Shown here: piece by piece, positions 19,635 through 28,431 of the stretch
Layout of the letters: the number at the start of each line of letters is the position of its first letter
Numbering within the stretch: the first letter of the stretch is position 1
Assembly (NCBI RefSeq): GCF_004348455.1
Contig: NZ_SMKA01000015.1
Coordinates: 1-64,000, forward strand
Source: Kribbella albertanoniae
GTDB taxonomy: Bacteria; Actinomycetota; Actinomycetes; Propionibacteriales; Kribbellaceae
Direction of reading: 5' to 3'
DNA: 64,000 nucleotides
Program-made: the position numbers and the translations under genes
The notes under the pieces: model-generated
What the model was told of the DNA's origin: nothing
The model's database searches: none
The model's input: only the letters and a program-made list of their open reading frames with translations

Positions 19635-20797
19635 GCTGGAATCTCCTGCCATTGTCGGGACGTCGAACTGGCCTCGACGGCGGCCAGCACTCGCTGGACC
19701 CGCAGCCCGTCCGCGAACGACGGCGCCGGATCGGTGCCCTCGGCAATCGCAGTGACCAGATCGACGACTTGGTGTGTGAATCCGTGCTCGTAGCCGAGCA
19801 GGTGACCGGGCGGCCACCAGGCCTCGACGTACGGGTGTGTGGGTTCGGTCGCGAGGATGCGGCGGAAGCCGGCCGTCCGGGAGTCTTCGGCGGCGTCGTA
19901 GTAGTGCAGGACGTTCATGTCCTCGAAGTCGAAGGCGAGACTGCCCGCACTGCCGTTGATCTCGATCCGGATCGCATTCTTGCGGCCGGTCGCGAACCGG
20001 GTCGCCTCGAAGACACCGAGTGCGCCCGACGCGAACCTGGCCAGGAACACGGCCGCGTCGTCGACCGTGACCGGCCCGCGCTCCGTCCCCGCCGTACCGG
20101 ACAAGCCGGTGTGCTCCGAGGCCGCCACCGGACGCTCCTTGACGAACGTCTCGAGCTGACCGCTCACCTCGGCGATGTTGTCGCCGGTGATGAACTGCGT
20201 CAGGTCGATGATGTGCGCACCGATGTCACCGAGCGCCCCGGAGCCCGCCTTCTCCTTGTCGAGGCGCCATGACAGCGGCGCCTCGGGGTCGGCGATCCAG
20301 TCCTGCAGGTACTGCGCGCGGACGTGCCGGATGGTACCGAGCTTGCCCTCGGCAACCAACTGCCGGGCCAGCGCTATCGCCGGCACCCGGCGATAGGTGA
20401 ACCCGACCATCGAGCGGACGCCCTTGGCACTGGCTTGTGAAGCTGCCGCAGCCATCGCCTCGGCCTCGGCGACCGTGTTGGCCAGCGGCTTCTCGCACAG
20501 CACGTGCTTCCCGGCCTCCAGGGCCGCGATCGCGATCTCGGCGTGGCTGTCACCCGGCGTACAGACATCAATGACCTGTACGTCGTCACGCGTGAGCAGC
20601 TTGCGCCAGTCGGTCTCGGTCTCCTGCCAGCCGAGTTTGCCCGCGGCGGCCTGGACCGCGTCGGCGTTGCGGCCGCACAGCACCGTCATCGCCGGGTCCA
20701 GCGGCAGGTCGAAGAAGCGCGGTGCGCTCCGCCAGGCCTGCGAGTGGGCCGCGCCCATGAACGCGTAGCCGATCAGGCCGATGCCGAGGTTGGTCAT
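19631..20797 (-). CDS. Gfo/Idh/MocA family sugar oxidoreductase
   Basis: A 388-residue NAD(P)-dependent dehydrogenase. The Rossmann motif [15 protein letters not shown] (residues 5-19) and the family signature CEKPLAN (about 98-104, Lys catalytic) are clear; a beta-sheet substrate domain follows, with [14 protein letters not shown] (about 191-204) carrying Asp and His of the active site. Substrates in the family are sugars, inositols and glycosides oxidised at C2, C3 or similar. It begins 30 bp downstream of the binding-protein gene and overlaps xylA by four bases, so it belongs to the same operon. The exact substrate cannot be read from sequence. Confidence 0.92.
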   Translation of the reverse strand: MTNLGIGLIGYAFMGAAHSQAWRSAPRFFDLPLDPAMTVLCGRNADAVQAAAGKLGWQETETDWRKLLTRDDVQVIDVCTPGDSHAEIAIAALEAGKHVLCEKPLANTVAEAEAMAAAASQASAKGVRSMVGFTYRRVPAIALARQLVAEGKLGTIRHVRAQYLQDWIADPEAPLSWRLDKEKAGSGALGDIGAHIIDLTQFITGDNIAEVSGQLETFVKERPVAASEHTGLSGTAGTERGPVTVDDAAVFLARFASGALGVFEATRFATGRKNAIRIEINGSAGSLAFDFEDMNVLHYYDAAEDSRTAGFRRILATEPTHPYVEAWWPPGHLLGYEHGFTHQVVDLVTAIAEGTDPAPSFADGLRVQRVLAAVEASSTSRQWQEIPA

Positions 20798-20827
20798 ACT
20801 TGCTCCTCTTCAGCTCTCGCTTGTCGA

Positions 20828-21865
20828 TCAGCTTTCGAAGGCTGTGGGCAGGTACTGGTCGACGTTGTCCTTGGTGACGACCGGCGCGTACAGCTGGATC
20901 TCGCGCGGAACCTCGACCTCCACCAGGTCGCCGAGGGCCTTCTTCTGGACCAGCAGCCGGGCCAGCCGGATGCCGTCGGCACCCTGCGTCGACGGGTAGA
21001 TCACGGTCGCCTTCACCAGCGACGTACCGGACTTGATGTCGCGCATCACGTTCGCCGAACCGGCGCCGCCGACCACGAAGAACTCCTTGCGGTTGGAGTT
21101 CTTGATCGCGGCCATCACGCCGACACCCTGGTCGTCGTCGTGGTTCCAGATCGCGTCGATCTTCGGGGCCGCCTGCAACAGGTTGGCGGCCTCCTTCTCG
21201 CCGGACTCGACGGTGAACGCGGCCGCAACGCGGTTGCTCACCTTCAGGCCGCAGTCGGCGAGCGCGTCCTTGAAGCCCTTGCTGCGGTCCTGAGTCAGCC
21301 CCAGCGAGTCGATCCCGGCGATCTCGGCGACGATCGAGTCCTTCTTGTCCTTCAGCTGGGAGCAGACGTAGGTGCCGGCCGACACCCCCATACCGTAGTT
21401 GTCACCGAGGATCGTGGTCCGTGCAGCGGCCGGGCTGTTGAACTCACGGTCGACGTTCACGACCGTGATCCCGGCCTCCATCGCCTTGGTCGCGACCGCG
21501 GTCAGCGCCGGGCCGTCGAACGGCAGCAGCACGATCGCGTCGACCTTCTGGTTGATGAAGGTCTCGACCTGGCTGATCTGCTGGTTCGGGTCGTTGGTGC
21601 CCTCGGCAACGAGCAGCTCGACGTCGGAGTACTTCTTCGCCTCGGCCTGGGTGGCCTTGGTGATCGCACCCATCCAGCCGTGGTCGGCCGCGGGCGCGGA
21701 GAAACCGATCTTGACCTTCTTGCCGGGTTCGTCGTTCTTACCGGCCGAGACGCCCTGCGGCGCCGCGTTGTTGTTGTTCTCGGCTTCTGGGGTGTTGCTG
21801 GTACACGCCGCCAAGGCGAGGACGCCGAGTCCGGCAATGGCGATCGTTCGGGCGGAACGGGACAT
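20828..21865 (-). CDS. Sugar ABC transporter substrate-binding lipoprotein
   Basis: A 345-residue periplasmic-binding-protein type 1 (RbsB-like) lipoprotein. A short signal peptide ends in the lipobox LALAAC (Cys about residue 20), so it is anchored outside the membrane; a low-complexity linker with NNNN follows. Fold motifs: KIGFSAPAADHGWMGAITKA, DAIVLLPFDGPALT, VVNVDREF, and IWNHDDDQGVGV. The ATG at 21865 follows CCAAGGAGACAAAG. Neighbours are the cognate permease and ATPase, giving a complete sugar importer. Ribose, xylose or another pentose or hexose are possible; the xylA neighbour favours xylose. Confidence 0.92.
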   Translation of the reverse strand: MSRSARTIAIAGLGVLALAACTSNTPEAENNNNAAPQGVSAGKNDEPGKKVKIGFSAPAADHGWMGAITKATQAEAKKYSDVELLVAEGTNDPNQQISQVETFINQKVDAIVLLPFDGPALTAVATKAMEAGITVVNVDREFNSPAAARTTILGDNYGMGVSAGTYVCSQLKDKKDSIVAEIAGIDSLGLTQDRSKGFKDALADCGLKVSNRVAAAFTVESGEKEAANLLQAAPKIDAIWNHDDDQGVGVMAAIKNSNRKEFFVVGGAGSANVMRDIKSGTSLVKATVIYPSTQGADGIRLARLLVQKKALGDLVEVEVPREIQLYAPVVTKDNVDQYLPTAFES

Positions 21866-21879
21866 CTTTGTCTCCTTGG

Positions 21880-22914
21880 CTATGAACTGGTGGTGCGTCT
21901 GGCGAGGCGCTGCTGGAGAAGAACCGCGATCACGATGATCACGCCCTTCGCCACCGACTGCGCGGAGAAGCTGAGGTTGTTGAGGGTGAAGACGTTGTTG
22001 AGAGTGGTGAAGATCAGGACGCCGAACACCGTGCCGACGATCGTGCCGCGGCCACCGGACAGCAGCGTGCCGCCGATCACCACCGCAGCGATCGCGTCGA
22101 GTTCGTACAGCTGACCGTGGGTCGAGCTCCCCGTGGTCGTGCGGGCCATCAGCATCACCGCGGCGATCCCGCAGCACAGGCCGGCCAGCACGTACAGCGC
22201 CACCGTGTGCCGCTGGACCTTGATGCCGGCCAGGCGAGCGGCTTCGGTGTTGCCGCCGACAGCGAAGGTACGGCGGCCGAACGTGGTGCGGTTGAGGACC
22301 ACCCAGCCGGCCGCGGCGACCAGCACGAAGATCCACACCAGCGTCGGTACGCCGATCAGCGAGCCACCGAAGAGATCCACGAACGATCTGTTGTTGACGA
22401 TCTGGGTCCTGCGGTCGGAGATGATCTCGGCCAGACCTCGCGCGGCCGCCAGCATCGCCAGCGTCGCGATGAACGGCACGATCTTGCCGTAGGCAATCAA
22501 CAGGCCGTTCACCAGTCCACACGCGCCGCCCACCAGGAGGGCCGTGGAGACCATGAAGATCCAGTGATAGTCCGTCGCCAGCTGCTGGGTGGCCAGGGTG
22601 GTCGCCCACACCGAGGACAGAGCAACCATCGCCCCGACCGACAAGTCGATACCGCCACCGGTGATCACGAACGTCATCCCGATGCTGACCACACCGATCG
22701 TCGCGGCCGCCCGCAGGATCGTCAGCACGTTGGGCCCGGTCGCGAAGGTGTCGCCCGATGTCGCCACTCCGACGATGCAGAGCACGACCAGCGCCAACAC
22801 CAGTCCGAGGTTCCGGCCGGCTCCAGTGCTCAGTAGACCGCCGGCTCTCTGCGCTGTCGGCGGGGCGACCGTCGCCTGAGTCGATGCTGTTGTGTCCGAA
22901 GGTGCCTCACTCAC
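21880..22914 (-). CDS. Sugar ABC transporter permease, RbsC/XylH family
   Basis: A 344-residue inner-membrane permease with about 8-10 hydrophobic segments after a 35-residue cytoplasmic lead. The family signature is GMTFVITGGGIDLSVGAMVAL (about residues 78-98, shown over two stretches GMTFVITGGGIDLS and VGAMVAL), and the EAA-like region AARLAGIKVQRHTVALYVLAG is near 230. GTG start at 22914 overlaps the TGA of the ATPase gene (GTGA), so the start is fixed. Forms the channel of the importer with the ATPase and the lipoprotein. Confidence 0.92.
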   Translation of the reverse strand: MSEAPSDTTASTQATVAPPTAQRAGGLLSTGAGRNLGLVLALVVLCIVGVATSGDTFATGPNVLTILRAAATIGVVSIGMTFVITGGGIDLSVGAMVALSSVWATTLATQQLATDYHWIFMVSTALLVGGACGLVNGLLIAYGKIVPFIATLAMLAAARGLAEIISDRRTQIVNNRSFVDLFGGSLIGVPTLVWIFVLVAAAGWVVLNRTTFGRRTFAVGGNTEAARLAGIKVQRHTVALYVLAGLCCGIAAVMLMARTTTGSSTHGQLYELDAIAAVVIGGTLLSGGRGTIVGTVFGVLIFTTLNNVFTLNNLSFSAQSVAKGVIIVIAVLLQQRLARRTTSS

Positions 22915-24470
22915 ACTGAACTTCCCTCCATCACCAAATCGAGGACCTGGTGTTCGTCAATCTCTTGCGCGGGCCCCGTGTGGACGGCACGCCCCTCCCG
23001 CAGTACGACGACCCGGTCGGCCAGACCGAGCACTTCTTCGACCTCGCTGGAGACCAGCACGATCGCAACGCCACTGGCGGCCAGCTTGCGGACCAGGGCG
23101 TAGATCTCGGAGCGGGCGCCGACATCGACGCCGCGGGTGGGTTCGTCGAGCAGCAGCACCCGGCAGTCCCGGAGCAGCCAGCGAGCCAGCACGACCTTCT
23201 GCTGGTTGCCGCCGGACAGGTTGCGCACCGGCTGATCGACGCCAGGCGGGCGGACGTCGAGAGACTCTGCGAGCTGTACGGCGGCCGCGCGCTCGGCGTG
23301 GTTGTTCAGGAACCCGCCGCTCGCGAAGCGCTGCATGGACGACACGGTGATGTTCTTGTAGACGGCCTCGTCCAGCAGCAGCGCCTGACTCTTGCGCTCC
23401 TCCGGTGCCAGTCCGACACCGGCCTTCACTGCGGACTGCACCCAGCCGGGGCGTAACGCCGTACCGTCGACGCGGACCGATCCGGTCGCGGGCTTGCGAG
23501 CGCCGTACACGGTCTCGAGGACTTCGGAACGGCCGGAGCCGACGAGGCCCGCGAAACCGAGGATCTCACCGGCGCGGACGCTGAAGCTGATCCCGGCGAA
23601 CTCTCCCGGGCGGGAGAGATCGGTGACCTCGAGAACGACCGGGGCGGTGGTCAGGATCTCGGCGCGGGGCGGGAAGACGTATTCGATCGAGCGTCCGGTC
23701 ATCAGCCGGATCAGCTCCTTGGTCGGTGTCTCGCGTGCGTCGAGGCCGGTGGCGACGGTCGCGCCGTCCTTGAGAACGGTGACGCGATCACCGATCTCGC
23801 GGATCTCCTCGAGCCGGTGCGAGATGTAGACGACCGCCACTCCCTGCGCCGTGAGACCGCGGATCACGCGGAACAGGTTCGCGACCTCTTCGGGATCCAG
23901 TACGGCGGAGGGCTCGTCCATCACGATCAGGCGTGCATCCCGAGAGAGCGCTCTCGCCATGCTCACGACCTGCTGGCCCGCGGCCGGGAGAGAGCCGACC
24001 TCACGCCGTACCGGGATCTCGCCGTGCCCGAGACCCCGCAGGATCTCCCGAGCGCGGGCCGCAGCCTCGTGCCGGCGGCTGAACCCGAAGCGGGCCGGCT
24101 CATGGCCGAGAAAGATGTTCTCGGCCACCGACAGACCGGGAACGAGGTCGAGCTCCTGGTAGATCGCCGCGATCCCGCGCTGGATCGCGGCCGTCGGGGT
24201 GTTCAGCTGAACCTCGTCGCCGTTGATCCGGATCGTGCCGGCATCGGGCTGGTGCGCCCCGGTCAGCACCCGGATCAACGTGGACTTGCCCGCGCCGTTC
24301 TGGCCGAGCAGGCAGTGCACCTCCCCCGCGCGGACGTCCAGATCGACCCCGTCCAGGGCCCGGACACCCGGGAACTCCTTGACGATCCCGGTCATGGTGA
24401 GGAGAGCGCTCTCTGTGAGCACAGCTCCGCTCTCCCGGCCGGCCGGGGCCGGTGGGGTGGATGGGGTCAT
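22911..24470 (-). CDS. Sugar ABC transporter ATP-binding protein, RbsA/XylG family
   Basis: A 519-residue protein with two tandem ABC domains, as usual for RbsA/XylG. First half: Walker A GQNGAGKST (about 56-64), signature-like SLPAAGQQVVSMARAL, Walker B LIVMDEPSA. Second half: signature NLSGGNQQKVVLARWL and Walker B VLLLDEPTRGVDVGARSEIY. The second Walker A is degenerate (GLVGSGRSEV), normal for this family. The start ATG overlaps the ROK repressor stop as ATGA, so an upstream extension is rejected. Contains two copies of GAGAGCGCTCTC (23944-23955 and 24402-24413), in different codon phases. Confidence 0.93.
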   Translation of the reverse strand: MTPSTPPAPAGRESGAVLTESALLTMTGIVKEFPGVRALDGVDLDVRAGEVHCLLGQNGAGKSTLIRVLTGAHQPDAGTIRINGDEVQLNTPTAAIQRGIAAIYQELDLVPGLSVAENIFLGHEPARFGFSRRHEAAARAREILRGLGHGEIPVRREVGSLPAAGQQVVSMARALSRDARLIVMDEPSAVLDPEEVANLFRVIRGLTAQGVAVVYISHRLEEIREIGDRVTVLKDGATVATGLDARETPTKELIRLMTGRSIEYVFPPRAEILTTAPVVLEVTDLSRPGEFAGISFSVRAGEILGFAGLVGSGRSEVLETVYGARKPATGSVRVDGTALRPGWVQSAVKAGVGLAPEERKSQALLLDEAVYKNITVSSMQRFASGGFLNNHAERAAAVQLAESLDVRPPGVDQPVRNLSGGNQQKVVLARWLLRDCRVLLLDEPTRGVDVGARSEIYALVRKLAASGVAIVLVSSEVEEVLGLADRVVVLREGRAVHTGPAQEIDEHQVLDLVMEGSSV

Positions 24471-25738
24471 GGGGCGACTCCTTGTTCCGTGCGGCCGATC
24501 GTGGTGGGGTCGACGAAGACCTGGTCGAGGGCGATCTGGGCGCCGCCGCGGACGGCGGCGGCGAAACCGAGCTCGGAGCGGACCACGCGGCACCCGCCGC
24601 CGTCCGGCGCGATCACCCGATCGCGGAGAGCCTGTTCCAGCGGCTGCTTGAGCCAAGGTCCGAGGACCGCGAAGTATCCGCCGAGCACGAGGACGTCCGG
24701 GTTCAGGATGTTCACCAGGATCGCTCCCCCGATCCCCAGCCAGGCGCCGACGTCCTCCAGCGCGGCCAGCGTGCGCGCGTCGCCGTCCTGGGCGCGCTGG
24801 GTGATCACGGCCAGCCGCTGCTCGACATCGAGCGTCGGGTTCCGCACCGGGTCGTCGGGATCTGTTGCCTTGTGCAACAACGCGCTGAGGCCGACCACGG
24901 TCTCCCAGCAGCCGGTCCGGCCGCAGCCGCAGATCCGGCCGGACGGAGCGACCGGCATGTGCCCGACCTCACCGCTGAAACCGCTGCCGCCACGCAGCAG
25001 GTGCCCGTTGGACACGACGCCGCCACCGACGCCGAACGCTCCGGTCAGGAGTACGAGATCCTGCACCGGTCCATCCTTGCGCAACTCCGAGTACGCCGCG
25101 AGGGCTGCGAGATTCGCTTCGTTGTCGATCAGCAGCGGATACGACCGGCCGCCGAGACGCTCGCGCATTTCGGCTGCAACCTCCAGCTCGCCCCATCCCA
25201 GGTTCGGAGCGAGGCTGAGAGCGCCGGTGTCGCTGCGGACCAGACCCGGGACGGCCAGGGTGACACCGGCGAGCTGGCCGGACCGCGCTTCCACCGCGAC
25301 CAGGGTTTCCCGGATCAGCTCGGCCAGCCGGTCGAGCGTCGTACCGGGGTCCAGGTGAGCGACGTCCACGGGAACGCGACGCTCGAGAACGGTTTCTCCG
25401 GAGAGATCGAGTGCGGTGACCGCGAGATAGTCGACATTGATCTCGGCGCCGACGCCGCAGACGCCGCTGCCGTCGAGCTCGACCAGCTGGCCGGGGCGAC
25501 CGAGTGCGCGGGTGGAGTCGGCAGAGCCTTCGCGGAGCAGGCCGCGCTCGACGAGCTCGGCGACCAGGCTGCTCACGGTCGCCTTGTTCAGGCCGGTGTC
25601 GGCGGCGATCCGGGCTCGGGACTTCGGGCCCGATTCGCGGACGTGGCGCAGGACGACCGAGAGGTTGTTGCGGCGCAGCGAGACGTGATCGGCCGCGACC
25701 GCGCGATCTCCGGGACGGCGTCCATCGGTCAATGTCAT
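24467..25738 (-). CDS. ROK family transcriptional repressor, XylR-like
   Basis: A 423-residue ROK regulator. The N-terminal winged helix is SRARIAADTGLNKATVSSLVAELVERGLL (about residues 40-68, DNA recognition in NKATVSSLVAEL). The sugar-kinase-like body has the ROK zinc motif CGCGRTGCWE (about 231-240) preceded by GEVGHMPV. Its first position in the operon and the operator just upstream indicate control of the sugar importer, dehydrogenase and isomerase, with release by a sugar, probably xylose-related. I use the ATG at 25738; a TTG five codons earlier is also possible. Overlaps the ATPase gene by four bases. Confidence 0.92.
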   Translation of the reverse strand: MTLTDGRRPGDRAVAADHVSLRRNNLSVVLRHVRESGPKSRARIAADTGLNKATVSSLVAELVERGLLREGSADSTRALGRPGQLVELDGSGVCGVGAEINVDYLAVTALDLSGETVLERRVPVDVAHLDPGTTLDRLAELIRETLVAVEARSGQLAGVTLAVPGLVRSDTGALSLAPNLGWGELEVAAEMRERLGGRSYPLLIDNEANLAALAAYSELRKDGPVQDLVLLTGAFGVGGGVVSNGHLLRGGSGFSGEVGHMPVAPSGRICGCGRTGCWETVVGLSALLHKATDPDDPVRNPTLDVEQRLAVITQRAQDGDARTLAALEDVGAWLGIGGAILVNILNPDVLVLGGYFAVLGPWLKQPLEQALRDRVIAPDGGGCRVVRSELGFAAAVRGGAQIALDQVFVDPTTIGRTEQGVAP

Positions 25739-25782
25739 CCGCCCCACCCCCAACCCTCTGCCCTGTGAGCCCGATCACAGAC

Positions 25783-25807
25783 TTTGTCTGTTGAGCCAAC
25801 AAACTAA
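25783..25807. promoter_or_regulatory. ROK/XylR-type operator
   Basis: A 25-bp imperfect palindrome: half-sites TTTGTCTGTTG (25783-25793) and CAACAAACTAA (25797-25807) around AGC, 9 of 11 positions symmetric. It resembles XylR operators of Gram-positives (TTAGTTTGTT...AACAAACTAA). It sits between the ROK repressor and the divergent glycosidase and could control both. Confidence 0.7.
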
Positions 25808-25901
25808 GTTTCGGACAGTTTCGCGTCAAGGGGTTGTCACGATCGATTTCTTACAACACTCTGTTCACAATTTGCACGCTCCTCCTCCCAGGAGACCGCC
25901 C

Positions 25902-27407
25902 ATGAAGCTTTCTCGTCGTACCCTGCTCGCTTCCGCTGCCGCGGCTACCGCAGCGGGATCCCTTCCACAGTTCAGTTATGCCGCCAGTCCGCCTGGTGAC
26001 GTCGTCGGGAAAGTGACCGTCGGCTACCAGGGCTGGTTCGCCTGCCCCGGCGACGGTGCACCGATCAACGGCTGGTGGCACTGGAGCCAGAACTGGGGCC
26101 AGCCGCCCTCCCCCAGCAACACCGCCATCGTCAGCTGGCCGGACATGCGCGACTACAGCGCGACGTACCAGACGGCGTACTCGAATCTCGGGAACGGACA
26201 GGCCGCGCGGCTGTTCTCGTCGTACGACCAGCAGACCGTGAACACACACTTCCTGTGGATGCAGCAGAACGGCTGCGACACGGCCGCGCTGCAGCGGTTC
26301 AACCCGACCGGCGGTGAAGGACCGACCCGGGACGCGATGGCGGTGAAGGTCCGTCAGGCCGCGGAACAGTACGGGCGCAAGTTCTACATCATGTACGACG
26401 CGACCAACTGGGCGAACATGCAGTCGGAAATGAAGACCGACTGGATCAACAAGATGCGCGCGTACACGGCATCGTCGGCCTACGCCTTCCAGAACGGCAA
26501 GCCGGTTGTGTGCATCTGGGGCTTCGGGTTCAACGAGGCCAACAAGGCCTGGCCAGCCTCGGTCTGCCTCGATGTCGTGAACTGGTTCAAGGGCCAGGGC
26601 TGCTACGTGATCGGCGGCGTACCGACGCACTGGCGGCGCGGAGTCGAGGACTCGCGGGCCGGGTATCTCGACGTGTACCACGCGTTCAACATGTTGTCGC
26701 CGTGGATGGTCGGCCGGATCCAGGACGTGGCGGGCGCGGATCACTACTACAACAACGTGAATCAGCAGGACCAGGCCGACTGCAACGCGCACGGGATCGA
26801 CTATCAGCCGTGTGTGATCCCGGGCGATCTGTCGTCGGGGCACCGGCGGCACGGCGATCTGATGTGGCGGCAGTTCTACAACCTCAAGCGCGTCGGCGTA
26901 CAGGGCCTCTACATCTCGATGTTCGACGAGTACAACGAGGGCAACCAGATCGCGAAGACCGCGGAGAGCGCGGCCTGGATCCCTTCTGGGTCTGGGATCC
27001 GGGCACTCGACGAGGACGGTACGGCGTGCACGTCGGACTACTACCTGCGGTTGACGAACGACGGCGGGCGGATGTTCAAAGGCCAGGCACCGTTGACGCC
27101 GACCCGGCCGACGGTGCCGTGGCCCGCCCAGGGCGGAAGCGGCGTGATCTTCTACGAGCATGTGGACTATCTCGGCGCCGCCGGCGCAGTCCTTGCTAAG
27201 GGCAACTACACCCGGGCGCAACTGGTGGCCGCCGGGGTGCAGGACAACTGGGCCTCATCGGTTCGCGTCCCCGCGGGCTGGACGGTCACGATCTATGCCG
27301 AGGACAACTTCGGCGGCCAGACCTGGGTCCGGACCGCCGATACGCCGAACTTCACGACGCTGTCCCCGAACGCCAACGATCACTTGACGTCGGTGCGGAT
27401 CACTTAG
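25902..27407 (+). CDS. Tat-exported GH99/GH71-like glycosidase with C-terminal crystallin-like domain
   Basis: A 501-residue exported enzyme. The ATG at 25902 follows CCAGGAGACCGCCC. The N-terminus KLSRRTLLASAAAATAAG has the twin-Arg of a Tat signal with cleavage near SYAA (about residue 28). The catalytic part, about 35-400, resembles bacterial GH99/GH71-like alpha-glycosidases: VGYQGWFACPGDG, KFYIMYDATNW, VVCIWGFGFNE, GVPTHWRRG and LYISMFDEYNEG. The last 90 residues (IFYEHVDYLGAAG, YAEDNFGGQTW) form a beta/gamma-crystallin-like fold that may bind calcium. It is divergent from the ROK repressor across an operator, so it is likely part of the same sugar regulon. Substrate unknown. Confidence 0.85.
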   Translation: MKLSRRTLLASAAAATAAGSLPQFSYAASPPGDVVGKVTVGYQGWFACPGDGAPINGWWHWSQNWGQPPSPSNTAIVSWPDMRDYSATYQTAYSNLGNGQAARLFSSYDQQTVNTHFLWMQQNGCDTAALQRFNPTGGEGPTRDAMAVKVRQAAEQYGRKFYIMYDATNWANMQSEMKTDWINKMRAYTASSAYAFQNGKPVVCIWGFGFNEANKAWPASVCLDVVNWFKGQGCYVIGGVPTHWRRGVEDSRAGYLDVYHAFNMLSPWMVGRIQDVAGADHYYNNVNQQDQADCNAHGIDYQPCVIPGDLSSGHRRHGDLMWRQFYNLKRVGVQGLYISMFDEYNEGNQIAKTAESAAWIPSGSGIRALDEDGTACTSDYYLRLTNDGGRMFKGQAPLTPTRPTVPWPAQGGSGVIFYEHVDYLGAAGAVLAKGNYTRAQLVAAGVQDNWASSVRVPAGWTVTIYAEDNFGGQTWVRTADTPNFTTLSPNANDHLTSVRIT

Positions 27408-28099
27408 AACAGTTCGAGGCTGTCGCCGGCCGCGGTGATGACTGGATTCTCGAGGTAGAGACGGCAGGCGATCGCGTGCCCGGCGCAGGTGAGCAGCGCC
27501 GGGCCCGCGGCGTCGACGACTCGGTAGGCGACCGGATGCTCACAACGCTCGACTGCGCCCTCGTTCGGCTGGTTGCAGCCGAGAATGTGGCAGCTGACGG
27601 TCTCACCGACGTTCATCAGGGTGAGGCCGTGATCAGCGCAGACTCCCCATCCGACACCGCACGACTCACCGTCGTTCGCAGCGAGCCTGACGAGGCTTCC
27701 GGCGGTCGCTTCGAGCCGGCCGGCCAGAGTGCGGAACGTGCTCGCCGCCTGGTCGAGCTCGCGGCGAAACTCCCGCAGGGCAACGGATTCCGGCATTCCG
27801 CGGGTGGCGGCATCGAGGTTCTCGGACAACGCCATCGCGGCGACCGCGATCTCGTCGACCCGGACCGGCGTCGTGAACTCCCCCAACGGCGGAACGTCCA
27901 CCCGCCCGATCGGCCGCTCCGACCAGTGCGCCTCAGCAACCGGTACCTCAGCAACCGGTACGTCGGCCTTCGCAGCGCTCGCCTTGCCGTTCGCCGCGTG
28001 ACCGTTGGTGTCCTTGCCGTTCTTACCGGTGACCGGGTCCGTCCTGCCGTCGGTTTCGTCCGCCGGAACCCGGCTTTCCTGTGCTACCCGCCCGTTCAT
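27404..28099 (-). CDS. Hypothetical Cys/His-rich protein
   Basis: A 231-residue protein I do not recognise. The first 60 residues are low-complexity and polar (repeats of Gly, Lys, Asn, then VPVAEVPVAE). Residues about 85-140 form an alpha-helical stretch. The last 90 residues hold paired Cys and His: CGVGWGVCADHG, SCHILGCNQP, RCEHPVAYR and CAGHAIACR. This spacing suggests binding of one or two Zn ions or a redox center, but no known zinc-finger class fits. No signal peptide. It overlaps the stop codon of the convergent glycosidase by four bases. The start ATG has GAGGCTGC just upstream. Confidence 0.6.
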   Translation of the reverse strand: MNGRVAQESRVPADETDGRTDPVTGKNGKDTNGHAANGKASAAKADVPVAEVPVAEAHWSERPIGRVDVPPLGEFTTPVRVDEIAVAAMALSENLDAATRGMPESVALREFRRELDQAASTFRTLAGRLEATAGSLVRLAANDGESCGVGWGVCADHGLTLMNVGETVSCHILGCNQPNEGAVERCEHPVAYRVVDAAGPALLTCAGHAIACRLYLENPVITAAGDSLELF

Positions 28100-28244
28100 G
28101 CAGCCTCACTCATCAAGTGCCTGGCTCGCGCCATGCCCGCCCCCTGGTAATGCCCTTCACAACAGTGACCCGTGATGGGCACCGGGGCCGATCGTCCCAC
28201 GTCAACGTCGCTTCAACCAGAGGAAATCGGTGGGCGTCACCCAC

Positions 28245-28295
28245 CGCTCTTCCTCCTTTGCACACCGCAACGCTCTTCCTACTTTGCGCACGCAA
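28245..28295. repeat. Imperfect 26-bp tandem repeat
   Basis: Two adjacent units, 28245-28270 and 28271-28295, share CGCTCTTCCT then CTTTG or ACTTTG then a CACAC/GCAC block and CGCAA. Noncoding. Confidence 0.7.
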
Positions 28296-28367
28296 CGAAG
28301 GCGGTGGCCCCAGGCCACTACCCGTTCCCCGTCACTGCGCTGCGCAATCACAGCCAGGGGATTCCTC

Positions 28368-28399
28368 AACGCTGCTTTAACATTTCCGAACGCAGCGTT
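28368..28399 (-). terminator. Hairpin after the dienelactone hydrolase gene
   Basis: Perfect 8-bp arms AACGCTGC (28368-28375) and GCAGCGTT (28392-28399), loop of 16 nt, 33 bp past the stop of the minus-strand gene. The loop is AT-rich. Terminator function is inferred from position. Confidence 0.45.
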
Positions 28400-28431
28400 A
28401 TGGAGACCTGCCGGTCCGGTGACGGCGCGTG

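Larger units (their letters stand above)
28100..28431. other. Intergenic region with tandem repeat and shared 13-mer
   Basis: 332 bp with no convincing gene. It holds an imperfect tandem repeat of about 26 bp (28245-28270 and 28271-28295, both beginning CGCTCTTCCT), the 13-mer CCACTACCCGTTC (28315-28327) that recurs at 58115-58127, and the hairpin at 28368-28399. The upstream part must include the promoter of the gene starting at 28099. Confidence 0.6.
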
